In this document: positions 42,780 through 51,438 of the stretch, piece by piece | Numbering within the stretch: the first letter of the stretch is position 1 | Layout: each line of letters opens with the position of its first letter | From: Nocardia neocaledoniensis | GTDB taxonomy: Bacteria > Actinomycetota > Actinomycetes > Mycobacteriales > Mycobacteriaceae | DNA length: 64,000 nucleotides | Direction of reading: 5' to 3' | Assembly (NCBI RefSeq): GCF_003182135.1 | Contig: NZ_QGTL01000011.1 | Span: 1 to 64,000, forward strand | Translations under genes and position numbers: made by a program | Notes under the pieces: model-generated | The model's database searches: none | The model's input: the letters and a program-made list of their open reading frames with translations, nothing else | What the model was told of the DNA's origin: nothing

Positions 42780-44090
42780 ATGACCGTCGACGTCGATATC
42801 CACGAGGAATTCGTCCCCGTCGAACCGCTGCGCTTTCCGCATCCAGGGCGGACGCTGCGCCCCGAGGACGATCCGTTCCACACTCCGCCGCGGGGGTGGG
42901 AGATGACGGCGCCCGGCTCGGTCCTGCACAGCAGGCCCGTCACGATCTCCGCGTTCGGGTTGATCCGCCAGTCCATCACGGCCTGGCAGCTGCTCTACCG
43001 CACCGCGGATCTCGACGGCAGGCCCGATACCGCGGTGGTGACCGTGCTGGTGCCGGCGCACGAGACGGGCAGGTCGCCGCGGGTGCTGAGCTTCCAATGC
43101 GCGATCGACGCCGTGTCGTCACGGTGTTTTCCGTCCTACGCGCTGCGGCACGGGAGTCGCGCGCTAGGTGCGGTGCCGCAGTTCGAGCTGTTCCTCATCG
43201 GTGGCGCGCTCGCGCGCGGCTGGGTCGTCGCGGTACCCGACCACGAAGGCATGCTCGGCGTGTTCGGCGCGCCCCGGGAGCCGGGATATCGATCCCTCGA
43301 CGGCGTCCGCGCCACCCTGGATTTCGCCGAACTCGGTCTGAGCCCGGAGACGCCCGTCGGGTTGTTCGGGTACTCCGGCGGCGGCATGGCCACGTCCTGG
43401 GCGGCCGAGATGGCCGACTCCTACGCACCCGAACTGGCCATCGTCGGCGCGGCCGCCGGATCACCGGTCGGTGATCCCGCCTCGACCTTCCTGCGGTTGA
43501 ACGGCTCGGTGTTCTCGGGCCTGCCCGGCTTGGTGGTGCACGGATTGCGCCGCGTCTCACCGGCTCTCGACGCCGTCCTCGACCGCTCCGCCTCCACCGC
43601 CGCGCAACGTCGGCTGGCCGGATTGGCCGACCGGACCACCATCGGCGCGGTGTTCAGCGCTCCGCTGACGGACTGGGACGACCTGACCACCGAGCCGCTG
43701 GCCGATGTGCTGGCGCAGCCGGAGATCGTGGCACTGATGCAGAGCCTGCAACTGGGTACCCACAAGCCTTCGATGCCGATGTTCGTCGTGCAGAGCGTGC
43801 GCGATCCGCTCATCTCGGTGGACGACGTCGACGGCCAGGTTCAGCGCTATCGCGCCGCCGACGTCCACGTCACCTACCTGCGCGACCGCCTCAGCGAGCA
43901 CCTGTCACTCGCCGTGTTCGCCACGCCGTTGATGTTCGACTGGCTCGATGACCGCTTCGCCGGGCGTCCGCTCCCGGAACCGAGCACCGAGACGGTCACC
44001 ACCGTGCTCGCACGGCCCGGCGTTCTGACCGGTCTGTGGCGTCTGCTCTGCCAGAGCCTGCGGATCCTCGGCGGCCGCCGTCCTCGTTGA
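42780..44090 (+). CDS. LIP-family lipase (secretory lipase fold) without obvious signal peptide
   Basis: A 436-residue lipase of the LIP/secretory lipase family (PF03583 type). The nucleophile lies in FGYSGGGMATSWAAEMADSY, followed by the family block ELAIVGAAAGSPVGD; the C-terminal acid and histidine are in QSVRDPLISVDD and RLSEHLSLAVF. The N-terminus (MTVDVDIHEEF) is acidic and not a signal peptide, unlike the homologues at 48819 and 61405, so it may act inside the cell or leave by another route. It has its own copy of the mce promoter element. Confidence 0.88.
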   Translation: MTVDVDIHEEFVPVEPLRFPHPGRTLRPEDDPFHTPPRGWEMTAPGSVLHSRPVTISAFGLIRQSITAWQLLYRTADLDGRPDTAVVTVLVPAHETGRSPRVLSFQCAIDAVSSRCFPSYALRHGSRALGAVPQFELFLIGGALARGWVVAVPDHEGMLGVFGAPREPGYRSLDGVRATLDFAELGLSPETPVGLFGYSGGGMATSWAAEMADSYAPELAIVGAAAGSPVGDPASTFLRLNGSVFSGLPGLVVHGLRRVSPALDAVLDRSASTAAQRRLAGLADRTTIGAVFSAPLTDWDDLTTEPLADVLAQPEIVALMQSLQLGTHKPSMPMFVVQSVRDPLISVDDVDGQVQRYRAADVHVTYLRDRLSEHLSLAVFATPLMFDWLDDRFAGRPLPEPSTETVTTVLARPGVLTGLWRLLCQSLRILGGRRPR

Positions 44091-44169
44091 CACAGGACGC
44101 TCAGTCGCTGTGCCGTGCGCTGCCCAGGGCCCGTGCTCTCCCGGCAGCCACGGGCGGCGGCGCGGTCCG

Positions 44170-44245
44170 GTGCCGATCGCCACCGGTCACGCTGCGGAGC
44201 TGAAGCGCAGCTACGCACCGGAGCTCGATATCGTCGGTGCGTCTG
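44170..44245 (+). pseudogene. Fragment of a LIP-family lipase
   Basis: The plus strand reads IATGHAAELKRSYAPELDIV, which matches the block just after the nucleophile in the lipase at 61405 (VATGHAAEMKRDYAPELNIV). Nothing else of the gene survives. The fragment lies inside the 3-prime end of the IclR gene on the other strand. Confidence 0.75.
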
Positions 44246-45161
44246 TTCTCCCGGACCTGGGTGGCCACCTCGTACCTGTGCGCGAGGGGATCGAGCGCGC
44301 GGAGTCGGTGAGAGCTCCGAGATAGTGATCGCGTTCCTCGCGGGTCACCGCGGAACGCAGTGGGCCGATCAGCAGTTCGGCGGTGGGTTCGCCGTGTTCG
44401 TGCAGCACGGCGGCGGAGATATAGCTGATCGGTAGGGCAGTGTCGTCGTCGAGGTCTGCGGGCCGATAGGGGTGGCCGCTGATGCCGCCGAGCAGGGCCA
44501 GAACTCGTTCGCGCAGGATGTGGCTGTTCGGAGTGTGATCGAGGTGTTCGACCACGTCGGCCAGTACGTCGAGGGTGGTCAGGCTGTGTGCGTCCACACC
44601 CCACACCGCCGCGCCCATCACCCGGATGTCGGCCAGCAAGGTCTCGTACTCGGTCCGGTGCTCGAGATCTGCCGCGGCGAGCCATCTTTCGCGGGAACTC
44701 TGATCGGAGTGGGCGATGATGGTCGCGGCCGCCGGTGGGATCAGGGGCAGGTGGGTGCCGATCGATATGCCCGCGGGAATTCGGCCGCGGTTCTCCACGA
44801 CGATGGCGAATCGGACCTCGGCGCCGTGGACCTCGAGCAGCGCCGCGCCGCAGTCGACTTCGCGAGCGAGTCGGCGCAGTGCGGAATGGCGTGGGTCGGG
44901 GTCGTCGCGGTGGTGTGTGCCGCGATCGGCGGTGCGCCACAAGGCCGGCCCCAGCTCGTAGGACAGGTCCGCCCGCCGGGTAACCCACTCGTGGCCTTGG
45001 AGTTCGGTGAGCACATTGCCGACGGTGGAACGTGAGAGCCCGAGGCGGTCCGCGATCTGCGCGGAGGTGCGCGGTGTTTCCTCGGCCAGGAGTTCGAGCA
45101 CCGCGATGACTCGCCGGGTCGGCGGCGAGGTCTCCGCTGCCGGTGTCTTGTCAGATGGCAC
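44211..45161 (-). CDS. IclR family transcriptional regulator
   Basis: A regulator of about 316 residues from the GTG at 45161 (alternative start 45230). N-terminal winged helix: RRVIAVLELLAEETPRTSAQ and IADRLGLSRSTVGNVLTELQ; C-terminal ligand-binding domain. It is divergent from the P450 gene with a palindrome in the 68-bp gap, so it probably controls the P450 operon. The last 25 or so residues (GTRWPPRSGRTDAPTISSSG) are read through a lipase fragment, so the native C-terminus has probably been replaced. Confidence 0.85.
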   Translation of the reverse strand: MPSDKTPAAETSPPTRRVIAVLELLAEETPRTSAQIADRLGLSRSTVGNVLTELQGHEWVTRRADLSYELGPALWRTADRGTHHRDDPDPRHSALRRLAREVDCGAALLEVHGAEVRFAIVVENRGRIPAGISIGTHLPLIPPAAATIIAHSDQSSRERWLAAADLEHRTEYETLLADIRVMGAAVWGVDAHSLTTLDVLADVVEHLDHTPNSHILRERVLALLGGISGHPYRPADLDDDTALPISYISAAVLHEHGEPTAELLIGPLRSAVTREERDHYLGALTDSARSIPSRTGTRWPPRSGRTDAPTISSSGA

Positions 45162-45202
45162 AACGCCCCCTACAGTGTCCGAGCCCAATATTTGGGTCAC
45201 AT

Positions 45203-45214
45203 GATACGAGTATC
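45203..45214. promoter_or_regulatory. Palindrome in the IclR/P450 divergent promoter
   Basis: GATAC-GA-GTATC, perfect 5-bp arms, 16-27 bp upstream of the P450 start in an AT-rich gap of 68 bp. IclR operators are often short dyads of this kind overlapping the promoter. Confidence 0.5.
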
Positions 45215-45229
45215 TGTATTGGAGGCTCA

Positions 45230-46444
45230 ATGACTGCGCCGAACCTGCTCGATGTCACTGATATCGACGGCATCGATTTCGCTTTCGGGGAAATCCCGGA
45301 CCTGCACACCACGCTCGCCGACCTGCGCTCGCGTCGCCCCTACGCGATCGTGCCTTTCGCGGGAGTGCGGGCGGTGCTCCTGCTGACCAACGAACTGGTC
45401 AGCGCCGCGTTCAAGGACGAGCCGACCTTCCCCGCGGCGGCGATCTACCGCATGACCACGGGGCCGGTTCTCGGTCGCACCCTGCAATGCATGGAGGGCA
45501 CCGAACATCGCATCGCCCGCGGAGTGGCGACTCCGCCGTTCCGGCGCAACAAGGTCTCGGCGTTCATCGAGCCGATCCTGGAACCGCTCGCGCACGAGCT
45601 GATCGACCGCTTCGCTGGACGTGGTCACGCGGAGCTGGTCGCCGAATTCACCACCAAATACCCGGTGCTGGTGATCAGCCGTCTGCTCGGGTTGCCGGTG
45701 CAGGACGAAGCGACCGTGCACCGGTGGGCCCACGATCTGTTCTATTTCCCGATGGACCCGGAGGCGGCGATGCGCGCTTCGCGGGAATTCACCGATTATG
45801 TGACCCCGATCCTGGCCGAGCGCCGCCGCGAACCCGGAGACGACCTGATCTCGATGCTGGTCACCGAGTCCGCGGAAGGGGAGTACCTCGACGACGAGCA
45901 GGTGTTGTCGTTCCTGCGGCTGCTGTTCCCCGCCGGCGCGGACACCACGATGCTGGCCTTGGGCAACACCCTCTCGGCGCTGCTGACCCACCCGGATCAA
46001 ATGGCGCTGCTCGAATCCGATATCGACGAGCACACCGCCTGGGCGATCTGGGAGGGCTTGCGCTGGGAGCCGCCGGTCGGTTTGCTGCCGCGGGCCTGCC
46101 CGGAGGCGGTGGACTGGCACGGAATCCCGATTCCGCCGCTGACCCCGATGATCTTCTCGATCAACGCCGCGCTGCGCGACCCCGCGGTGTTCGAGCGTCC
46201 CGACGAATTCGACATCACCCGGCGCCAGATGACGATGCTGGCCTTCGGTCAGGGACCGCACAGCTGTGCGGGCAACTGGCTGGCCATCGCGGAGTTGACC
46301 GTCGCGCTGCAGGTACTGCTGCGGCGCCTGCCCGGACTCCGGCTCGACGAAGGCGCGAGCGAGGACGCGCGGGTGGTCAGCCAGGTCGGTACCGCACTGC
46401 GCGGTCCCAACGCCTTGCGTGTGTCGTGGAACCGGTGCGTGTGA
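45230..46444 (+). CDS. Cytochrome P450
   Basis: A 404-residue soluble bacterial P450. I-helix oxygen-activation motif AGADTT in LLFPAGADTTMLALGNTLSA, K-helix ExxR in EGLRWEPPVG, heme-binding FGQGPHSCAG with ligand C346. GGAGG precedes the ATG. Family cannot be assigned from sequence alone; the context (DUF445 protein 16 bp downstream, then an epoxide-hydrolase-like gene) suggests oxidation of a terpenoid, sterol or alkene. No ferredoxin gene is adjacent, so electron donors must be encoded elsewhere. Confidence 0.94.
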   Translation: MTAPNLLDVTDIDGIDFAFGEIPDLHTTLADLRSRRPYAIVPFAGVRAVLLLTNELVSAAFKDEPTFPAAAIYRMTTGPVLGRTLQCMEGTEHRIARGVATPPFRRNKVSAFIEPILEPLAHELIDRFAGRGHAELVAEFTTKYPVLVISRLLGLPVQDEATVHRWAHDLFYFPMDPEAAMRASREFTDYVTPILAERRREPGDDLISMLVTESAEGEYLDDEQVLSFLRLLFPAGADTTMLALGNTLSALLTHPDQMALLESDIDEHTAWAIWEGLRWEPPVGLLPRACPEAVDWHGIPIPPLTPMIFSINAALRDPAVFERPDEFDITRRQMTMLAFGQGPHSCAGNWLAIAELTVALQVLLRRLPGLRLDEGASEDARVVSQVGTALRGPNALRVSWNRCV

Positions 46445-46460
46445 GAGTCTCGGGCGCCCG

Positions 46461-47690
46461 ATGATCGCCGATCTGGCCGCGAACTTCACCGAGAACTGGT
46501 TGCTGTACGCCTCGATCCCGTTGGTGGCGGCCTTCATCGGGTGGGTCACCAAACTGGCGGCCGTCGAGATGTTGTTGCGGCCGCTGGAGTTTCGCGGTAT
46601 CCCGCCGTGGCTCGGCTGGCAAGGCGTCGTCCCGCGCGCCGCGCCGCGTATGGCATCGATCGCCATCGATCTGATGTTCTCGCGGCTGATCGACCCGCAG
46701 GAGATCCTGCGGCGCATCGACGTCGAAGAAATGACCACGAATCTGCGGGAACCCCTGGACGCCATGGTCGACCATCTGGTCGAAGAAGTGATGCGCAGCC
46801 AACAGCCGCAGATGTGGGCCGCCGCCCCCGACTTCGCCAAACAGGCTCTCGTGCATCGCATCAAACGAGACCTGCCTGCCATGATCGAGGGCCTCGTCGA
46901 TGATCTGCGCACCTATCTGGACGACATCGTGGATTTGCGCGCCATGGCCACCGACGCGCTCACCCGGGACAAGGCGCTGCTGGTGCGCATGGTGCGCCGC
47001 GTAGGCGATCATGAACTGCGGTTCATCGTCCGTTCCGGGTTGTTGTTCGGCTTCGTGCTCGGTCTGGTGCAGATGATCACGTGGGCGTTCACCGAGTCCA
47101 CCTGGCTCATGCCCGCCTTCGGCGCGCTCACCGGGCTGACCACCGACTGGCTGGCCTTGCAGATGATCTTCCGGCCGATACGGCCCCTGCGTGTGGGCCC
47201 ACTCACGATCTGGCAGGGCATGTTCCATCGCCGCAGAGCGCAGGTGAGCGAGGACTACATCACCCTGGTGACCACCGAGATTCTCTCACCCGCAGTCATT
47301 CTCGACGGGGTATTGACCGGCCCGCGCAGTGACCGCGTGACCGAACTGCTGGCCCGCCACATCGGCGCCTTCATGGACTCCCAAGCCAGGCCAGTGCGGC
47401 GATGGACGACCGCGGTCTGCCTCGATGATGGCTACGCTGCCCTCAAAACCGAACTCAACGACCGCATCCTGACAATCCTGCGGCAATCCACCCACGCGTT
47501 GGACCCGCATGCCCTCGACGCCCTGGGGCTACGAGAAACGCTCGACGGCAAGCTCGCCCAGCTCACAGACCAGGAATACGAAGGGCTGCTGCGCCCCGCG
47601 TTCAAACAGGACGAATGGAAGCTGGTCGCCATCGGTGCGGTCCTTGGCTTCCTCGTCGGCGAACTCCAGGTCCAGTTGCTGCTCACCTGA
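46461..47690 (+). CDS. DUF445 family membrane protein
   Basis: A 409-residue protein with membrane helices near the N-terminus (LLYASIPLVAAFIGWVTKLA), in the middle (FIVRSGLLFGFVLGLVQMIT onwards) and at the extreme C-terminus (WKLVAIGAVLGFLVGELQVQ). The blocks WLGWQGVVPRAAPRMA and ALTGLTTDWLALQMIFRPIR are the paired signatures of DUF445, whose function is unknown. The start at 46461 is 16 bp after the P450 stop; 30 bp separate it from the epoxide-hydrolase-like gene. Confidence 0.85.
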   Translation: MIADLAANFTENWLLYASIPLVAAFIGWVTKLAAVEMLLRPLEFRGIPPWLGWQGVVPRAAPRMASIAIDLMFSRLIDPQEILRRIDVEEMTTNLREPLDAMVDHLVEEVMRSQQPQMWAAAPDFAKQALVHRIKRDLPAMIEGLVDDLRTYLDDIVDLRAMATDALTRDKALLVRMVRRVGDHELRFIVRSGLLFGFVLGLVQMITWAFTESTWLMPAFGALTGLTTDWLALQMIFRPIRPLRVGPLTIWQGMFHRRRAQVSEDYITLVTTEILSPAVILDGVLTGPRSDRVTELLARHIGAFMDSQARPVRRWTTAVCLDDGYAALKTELNDRILTILRQSTHALDPHALDALGLRETLDGKLAQLTDQEYEGLLRPAFKQDEWKLVAIGAVLGFLVGELQVQLLLT

Positions 47691-47720
47691 TCTGCCCGAA
47701 CAATCGAAAGAGACTCTGCC

Positions 47721-48107
47721 GTGACCCTCGAGAACAACCCCGATCCCGGAAGCCTCGTCGCCGCGTTCTGCGCCCTGTGGGCGCATGGCAGTGCCGATGA
47801 GCTCGCCGAGTACTTCACCGACGACGCGATCTACCACAACATCCCCATGTCCGCTGTCACCGGAAGAAGCGCGATCCGCGACTTCCTGGCCGGGTTCATC
47901 GGAGCCTTCGGCGGCATCGAATTTCACATCCGACACCAGGTCGCCGAAGGCAACCTGGTCTTCAATGAACGTGTCGACACCTTCCGGCTCGCTGAGCAGA
48001 CCATCGAACTGCCGGTGACGGGCGTCTTCGAGATCGCCGACGGGCGAATCCGTGCCTGGCGCGACTACTTCGACATGGCACCACTGACCGCGGCCATGAG
48101 TAGCTGA
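47721..48107 (+). CDS. Limonene-1,2-epoxide hydrolase-like protein
   Basis: A 128-residue NTF2/SnoaL-fold protein. The active-site set of limonene-1,2-epoxide hydrolase is visible with matching spacing: Y38 and N40 (IYHNIP), R84 and D86 (NERVD), and D115 or D118 in WRDYFD. This makes a true epoxide hydrolase more likely than a generic SnoaL protein. GTG start with GAAAGAG upstream. As last gene of the P450 operon it could hydrolyse an epoxide made by the P450. Confidence 0.82.
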   Translation: MTLENNPDPGSLVAAFCALWAHGSADELAEYFTDDAIYHNIPMSAVTGRSAIRDFLAGFIGAFGGIEFHIRHQVAEGNLVFNERVDTFRLAEQTIELPVTGVFEIADGRIRAWRDYFDMAPLTAAMSS

Positions 48108-48318
48108 CCGCACCGCGTTCTACCGCGGGACTGTTCGAACTGGCGACGAAAGGCCCATCAATTGCACGTTCCTTCCACCATCCGCGTACGGCCGTGTGGG
48201 TGATGGTGTTGAATCGATCTGCCACTACGCCGAAGCGGGCGTGGTACGCGAGTGCCTTTCTCTGCCGGTCTCGAGCCGATATAGCGGACAGTATTCCGCG
48301 CTGTCTCCAGGAGAATTC

Positions 48319-48513
48319 ATGCACAATCCGCAGTATTTGACTGATGTCCACGACAACGGAGTGATCACCGGTTTGCGCAATCCTCACCTACGAGCGCTGT
48401 GTGTCCACGCGAACGGCCTGTCGCAGGCCTCGCTCCTGAGACTCACGGCAGAAGCCGAAATTCTGCGCCGAGCAGAAGGGTTCGAAACCGGCGACCGTAT
48501 CCCCGAGCTGTGA
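48319..48513 (+). CDS. Small hypothetical protein, 64 residues
   Basis: The ATG at 48319 follows AGGAG at 7 bases. The product begins MHNPQYLTDVHDNGVITGLR and has a helical end (SLLRLTAEAEILRRAEGFET). No membrane segment, signal or known family. Codon third positions are less GC-biased than neighbours, so it may be acquired or young. Its good ribosome site is the main support. Confidence 0.5.
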   Translation: MHNPQYLTDVHDNGVITGLRNPHLRALCVHANGLSQASLLRLTAEAEILRRAEGFETGDRIPEL

Positions 48514-48818
48514 CAGTGCACAATCGGTGCGAGGTGGCGGCAATGCCTCGAGCCGTCGACACTGCGGCCCTACAGATTCCGCTTCCGCGGTGAGGCCGCA
48601 GCAAGCCATCGGCGGGCACAGGCGATGGTCCATGCCATCGCCGCCCGGCGGGTCGAGGCACGCCGACACGATCTCGGTGGCGGGGGGCTCAATGGCCCGG
48701 CCGCTGGAACACGAAGTGCGCGACGGATCGCAGATCATGCTGTCGGTGTAGCGGGACCGCGCCGGGTGTCAGATCAGCACAGTGATCCGGAGTTGACCGT
48801 GGAGCAGTTCGTTGTTGA
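48514..48818. other. Intergenic DNA without recognisable features
   Basis: Between the small gene and the end of the convergent lipase. Frames here lack starts with ribosome sites and I see no strong hairpin. Confidence 0.4.
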
Positions 48819-50219
48819 TCATCGCGGCCCTGCGATCGCTGCGGCCACGCCACCGACGAAGTCTTCGCCGAGCGCGGTCAGCGCCTCCGGCGTGGCGATG
48901 GTGGGGCCGGTCTGGGTGTCGCAGCCGGCCGGGCGGTCTTGTCGCGCAACTCGTTCTGTGAGCCAGGCGAAGGCCGCTGGGGCACCGGTGCCCCACCCGA
49001 AGGTGTGGGCGGAAACCGTCGACGGCGTCGTATCGCGCCGATAGGTGACAGCGGTGCCGGATCGGCAGTACCGGTCGACGAGGGCATCCAGGGAGCCGAT
49101 CGTGCTCAGCTCGTCGTCGACACTGTTGTAGATGTAGAGCGGCGCTGTCGGTGCCGCCGTGCCCAGAGCACGTTCTGCCAGCAGTGCAGCGACCAAGGGG
49201 TCGGCGAGCAGATCGTCGACCGAGCGTCCGAGGTCGCCACCGAAATCGCGGAAGCCGAAGCTCAGCAGATTCTGTGGGGTGCAGTTGAGCGCGGCCTGGG
49301 TCATCATCGCCCGTCCGCTGTCGGTGAGCCAGCCATCCAGCTTGGCCGCGAGTTCGGGTGAATCCTGGCGCAGTCCGGCCAATCCCACCGCGACGAGACC
49401 ACTCACCGGTGAGTTGTTGCCATTACGAAGTGCTGCGGCGAAGTCCGCCACCGGTGCGCCGATCGCCATTCCGGCGATCGGGATTTCCGGGGCGTACCAC
49501 GGCTGCACCTCGGCGGCCCATGCGGTGGCGATGCCGCCGCCGGAGTATCCCCACAGCGTGGCGGGCACGTTCGCGTCGATAGGACCGAGTTCGGTGAAGT
49601 TGCGGACCGCGCGAATACCATCCAGCGCCGCGAATCCGGGCTCGCGTGGGCTGAGGAAGTTGTTGCGCAGACCGCCCAGGTCGGGTACTGACACCGCCCA
49701 GCCCTGCCGGAGCCCCGCCGCGATCATCGCAGATTCGGATGCCGTCGTGGACAACGCGACAGGGCCTCCCTGGCCGTCGAAGCTCAACCATGGCGCGCCA
49801 CCGCGCAGCACCGTCGAGGGCATGCATTCCGGAGCGATCGCGTCGATCATGCTGTCGTAGGACAGAACGGCCCGCGGCGGCGCCTCACCAGCCGCGAGGA
49901 CGGTCGTGACCGCCGCGTACGGTGAGCCGTCGGCGGCAGTCGTGCGATACAGCAGCTGCCAGGCATGCACTCGCATGGGGACCAGCTGCAGCGCGACAGC
50001 CTCGATCGGCCGCCACCGCAGGATCGCCCCGGGCTCGACGGATTCCAGATCCCACGGCACATCGAAGAACGCGTCGGTGGTGTTCGGTGTCGCCGAGGCG
50101 GGCATCGGTGCCGAGGTCGACCAGGCGACCCCGACGCCGACCACTGTCGCCATCGTCGCGACGCAGCCGACCACTCGGCACCCCACTGAACGGGCCCGGT
50201 CCCACGAAATGTTCCCCAT
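48819..50219 (-). CDS. Secreted LIP-family lipase
   Basis: A 466-residue lipase from the ATG 50219. Signal peptide: basic start, hydrophobic VVGCVATMATVVGVGVAW, cleavage around MPASATPN. Nucleophile in LWGYSGGGIATAWAAEVQPW, with acid and histidine in YNSVDDELSTI and VSAHTFGWG. The family hydrolyses acylglycerols and long-chain esters outside the cell. Two inverted repeats lie upstream. Paralogues are at 42780 and 61405, plus a fragment at 44170. Confidence 0.9.
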   Translation of the reverse strand: MGNISWDRARSVGCRVVGCVATMATVVGVGVAWSTSAPMPASATPNTTDAFFDVPWDLESVEPGAILRWRPIEAVALQLVPMRVHAWQLLYRTTAADGSPYAAVTTVLAAGEAPPRAVLSYDSMIDAIAPECMPSTVLRGGAPWLSFDGQGGPVALSTTASESAMIAAGLRQGWAVSVPDLGGLRNNFLSPREPGFAALDGIRAVRNFTELGPIDANVPATLWGYSGGGIATAWAAEVQPWYAPEIPIAGMAIGAPVADFAAALRNGNNSPVSGLVAVGLAGLRQDSPELAAKLDGWLTDSGRAMMTQAALNCTPQNLLSFGFRDFGGDLGRSVDDLLADPLVAALLAERALGTAAPTAPLYIYNSVDDELSTIGSLDALVDRYCRSGTAVTYRRDTTPSTVSAHTFGWGTGAPAAFAWLTERVARQDRPAGCDTQTGPTIATPEALTALGEDFVGGVAAAIAGPR

Positions 50220-50232
50220 GCCCGACAGGCTA

Positions 50233-50274
50233 GAACGCGTTCCTGTTCTGTGAAGCGGATTCGCAAACGCGAAT
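50233..50274. promoter_or_regulatory. Inverted repeats upstream of the secreted lipase
   Basis: GAACGCGTTC (50233-50242, perfect) and ATTCGC-AAAC-GCGAAT (50259-50274) lie 14-55 bp before the lipase start, in a GC-poorer stretch, and could be operators. The first resembles half of an SOS-type box only superficially. Confidence 0.4.
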
Positions 50275-50346
50275 ATCGGTCGCCGCATTTCTTATCCGCA
50301 GGAACAAATTCCGCTGCCGCAAATCTTCGAATCGAAGATCGTCGGC

Positions 50347-50378
50347 GCCCTTGGTGCGATCTATGTCGCACCAAGGGC
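50347..50378. terminator. Perfect 13-bp hairpin
   Basis: GCCCTTGGTGCGA and its exact complement around loop TCTATG. There is no T-run. It separates the lipase promoter region from a transposase remnant, and may be a terminator or the end of a lost mobile element. Confidence 0.55.
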
Positions 50379-50499
50379 AGTGCGCGAGCTGCGCCGGTGC
50401 CGAGGAGTTCCGATCTCGCGTGTCGTCCGATCTCGCCGGTGACGGCGATCGGTCTCGGTCAGTCGGCTTGTCGCGGGGCGGTGGTGTTCATCAGCACGG

Positions 50500-50800
50500 C
50501 GATACCCGCCGGCGCCGACCCGCGAAGTTGCACGCGGACAAGGCATACGACATCGCCGAGCTGCGCCGCTGGGGCGCTGACCGAGGTATCGGAGTCCGTA
50601 TCGCCCGCAGGAGTATCGAACGCAGCGACCGTCTCGGTCGGCATCGGTGGGTAGTGGAACGCAGCTTCTCGTGGCTGACCGGCTACCACCGGCTCAACCT
50701 GCGCTACGACCGCAAGGCCGAACACTCCCTCGGGTTCTTGACTCTCGCTCCCACGCTCGCCTGCTTCAAGATGCTCGCCAAGGCACGAACCGCGACATGA
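50500..50800 (+). pseudogene. IS5-family transposase C-terminal remnant
   Basis: Reads RRRRPAKLHADKAYDIAELR (second catalytic D region) and RHRWVVERSFSWLTGYHRLN (catalytic E region) to a stop at 50800, typical of IS5-superfamily transposases. The N-terminal half with the first D is missing, and the frame upstream of about 50500 is not transposase-like. It is a different subtype from the remnant at 29091. Confidence 0.85.
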
Positions 50801-50929
50801 GACACAGTCTCAGCCACGACGGCAGCGCCAACCCAGCGGCAAATCAGCACCACGCTGGATCGGCGAGCTCGTCTATTCGTTGGACACAACCCTCAGTCGA
50901 TCGACCTCCGGCCCCCGAGGTCACGTGCC

Positions 50930-51325
50930 CTATTCGACGTCGCGACCGGCGACGCGATCGCCGTCGATTCCCCAGGAAATGATGCGCCGCGGGCGAATGT
51001 GGATGATGTCGCCGCTGAGTCCGCCTTCGGTCGTTCCGGCGCCGGGAAACGCGCGCGCGGTGCCCCGGATCTCGAGACCGCGCGCTCGCGGAGGTTCGAG
51101 GGAAGTCACGGTGTCGACGATGAAGGCGACCTCGGGATTGCCGAGGACATTGCGCCACTTCTGCGTGCCGGCCAGCGCGTGCCCGACGATCTCGATGCCA
51201 TCGCCGTCCGCGGCGAGATGCACACCGACCGGGCGGATCTGCGGCCGACCGGCCGCAGATATCGTGCACAGCCGCCCGATCTGCGCCTCATGGAGGAATT
51301 CGAGCTCCGCGGGTGTGAAGGGCAT
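50930..51325 (-). CDS. PPOX-class split-barrel flavoprotein (F420- or FMN-dependent)
   Basis: A 131-residue protein of the pyridoxamine-5-phosphate-oxidase-like split-barrel family. Opening FTPAELEFLHEAQIGRLCTI, then GRPQIRPVGVHLAADGDGIE and the NPEVAFIVDTV strand, match actinobacterial F420-dependent reductases (FDORs). The ATG at 51325 is best supported by GAGGAG 6 bases upstream; in-frame ATGs at 51331 and 51358 exist. Divergent from a TetR gene over a 15-bp palindrome. Cofactor and substrate uncertain. Confidence 0.85.
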   Translation of the reverse strand: MPFTPAELEFLHEAQIGRLCTISAAGRPQIRPVGVHLAADGDGIEIVGHALAGTQKWRNVLGNPEVAFIVDTVTSLEPPRARGLEIRGTARAFPGAGTTEGGLSGDIIHIRPRRIISWGIDGDRVAGRDVE

Positions 51326-51364
51326 CGCCATCTCCTCGGTAGTCAGGACGTTCGACATTACGCT

Positions 51365-51379
51365 ACGATACAGTATCGT
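51365..51379. promoter_or_regulatory. TetR operator palindrome
   Basis: ACGATAC-A-GTATCGT: perfect 7-bp arms around one base, in the gap between the divergent split-barrel gene and the TetR gene. ACGATAC/GTATCGT dyads are typical of TetR-type autoregulation. Confidence 0.75.
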
Positions 51380-51438
51380 TTCGTATTGAAACCGGGGGCG
51401 ACCACCCCCTCCTCGACGCCCACCGGGAGGATGCAGGC

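Noticed and set aside
50233..50250. LexA/SOS box before the secreted lipase
   Set aside because: The dyad GAACGCGTTC lacks the spacing and flanks of the actinobacterial SOS box, and no repair gene is near.
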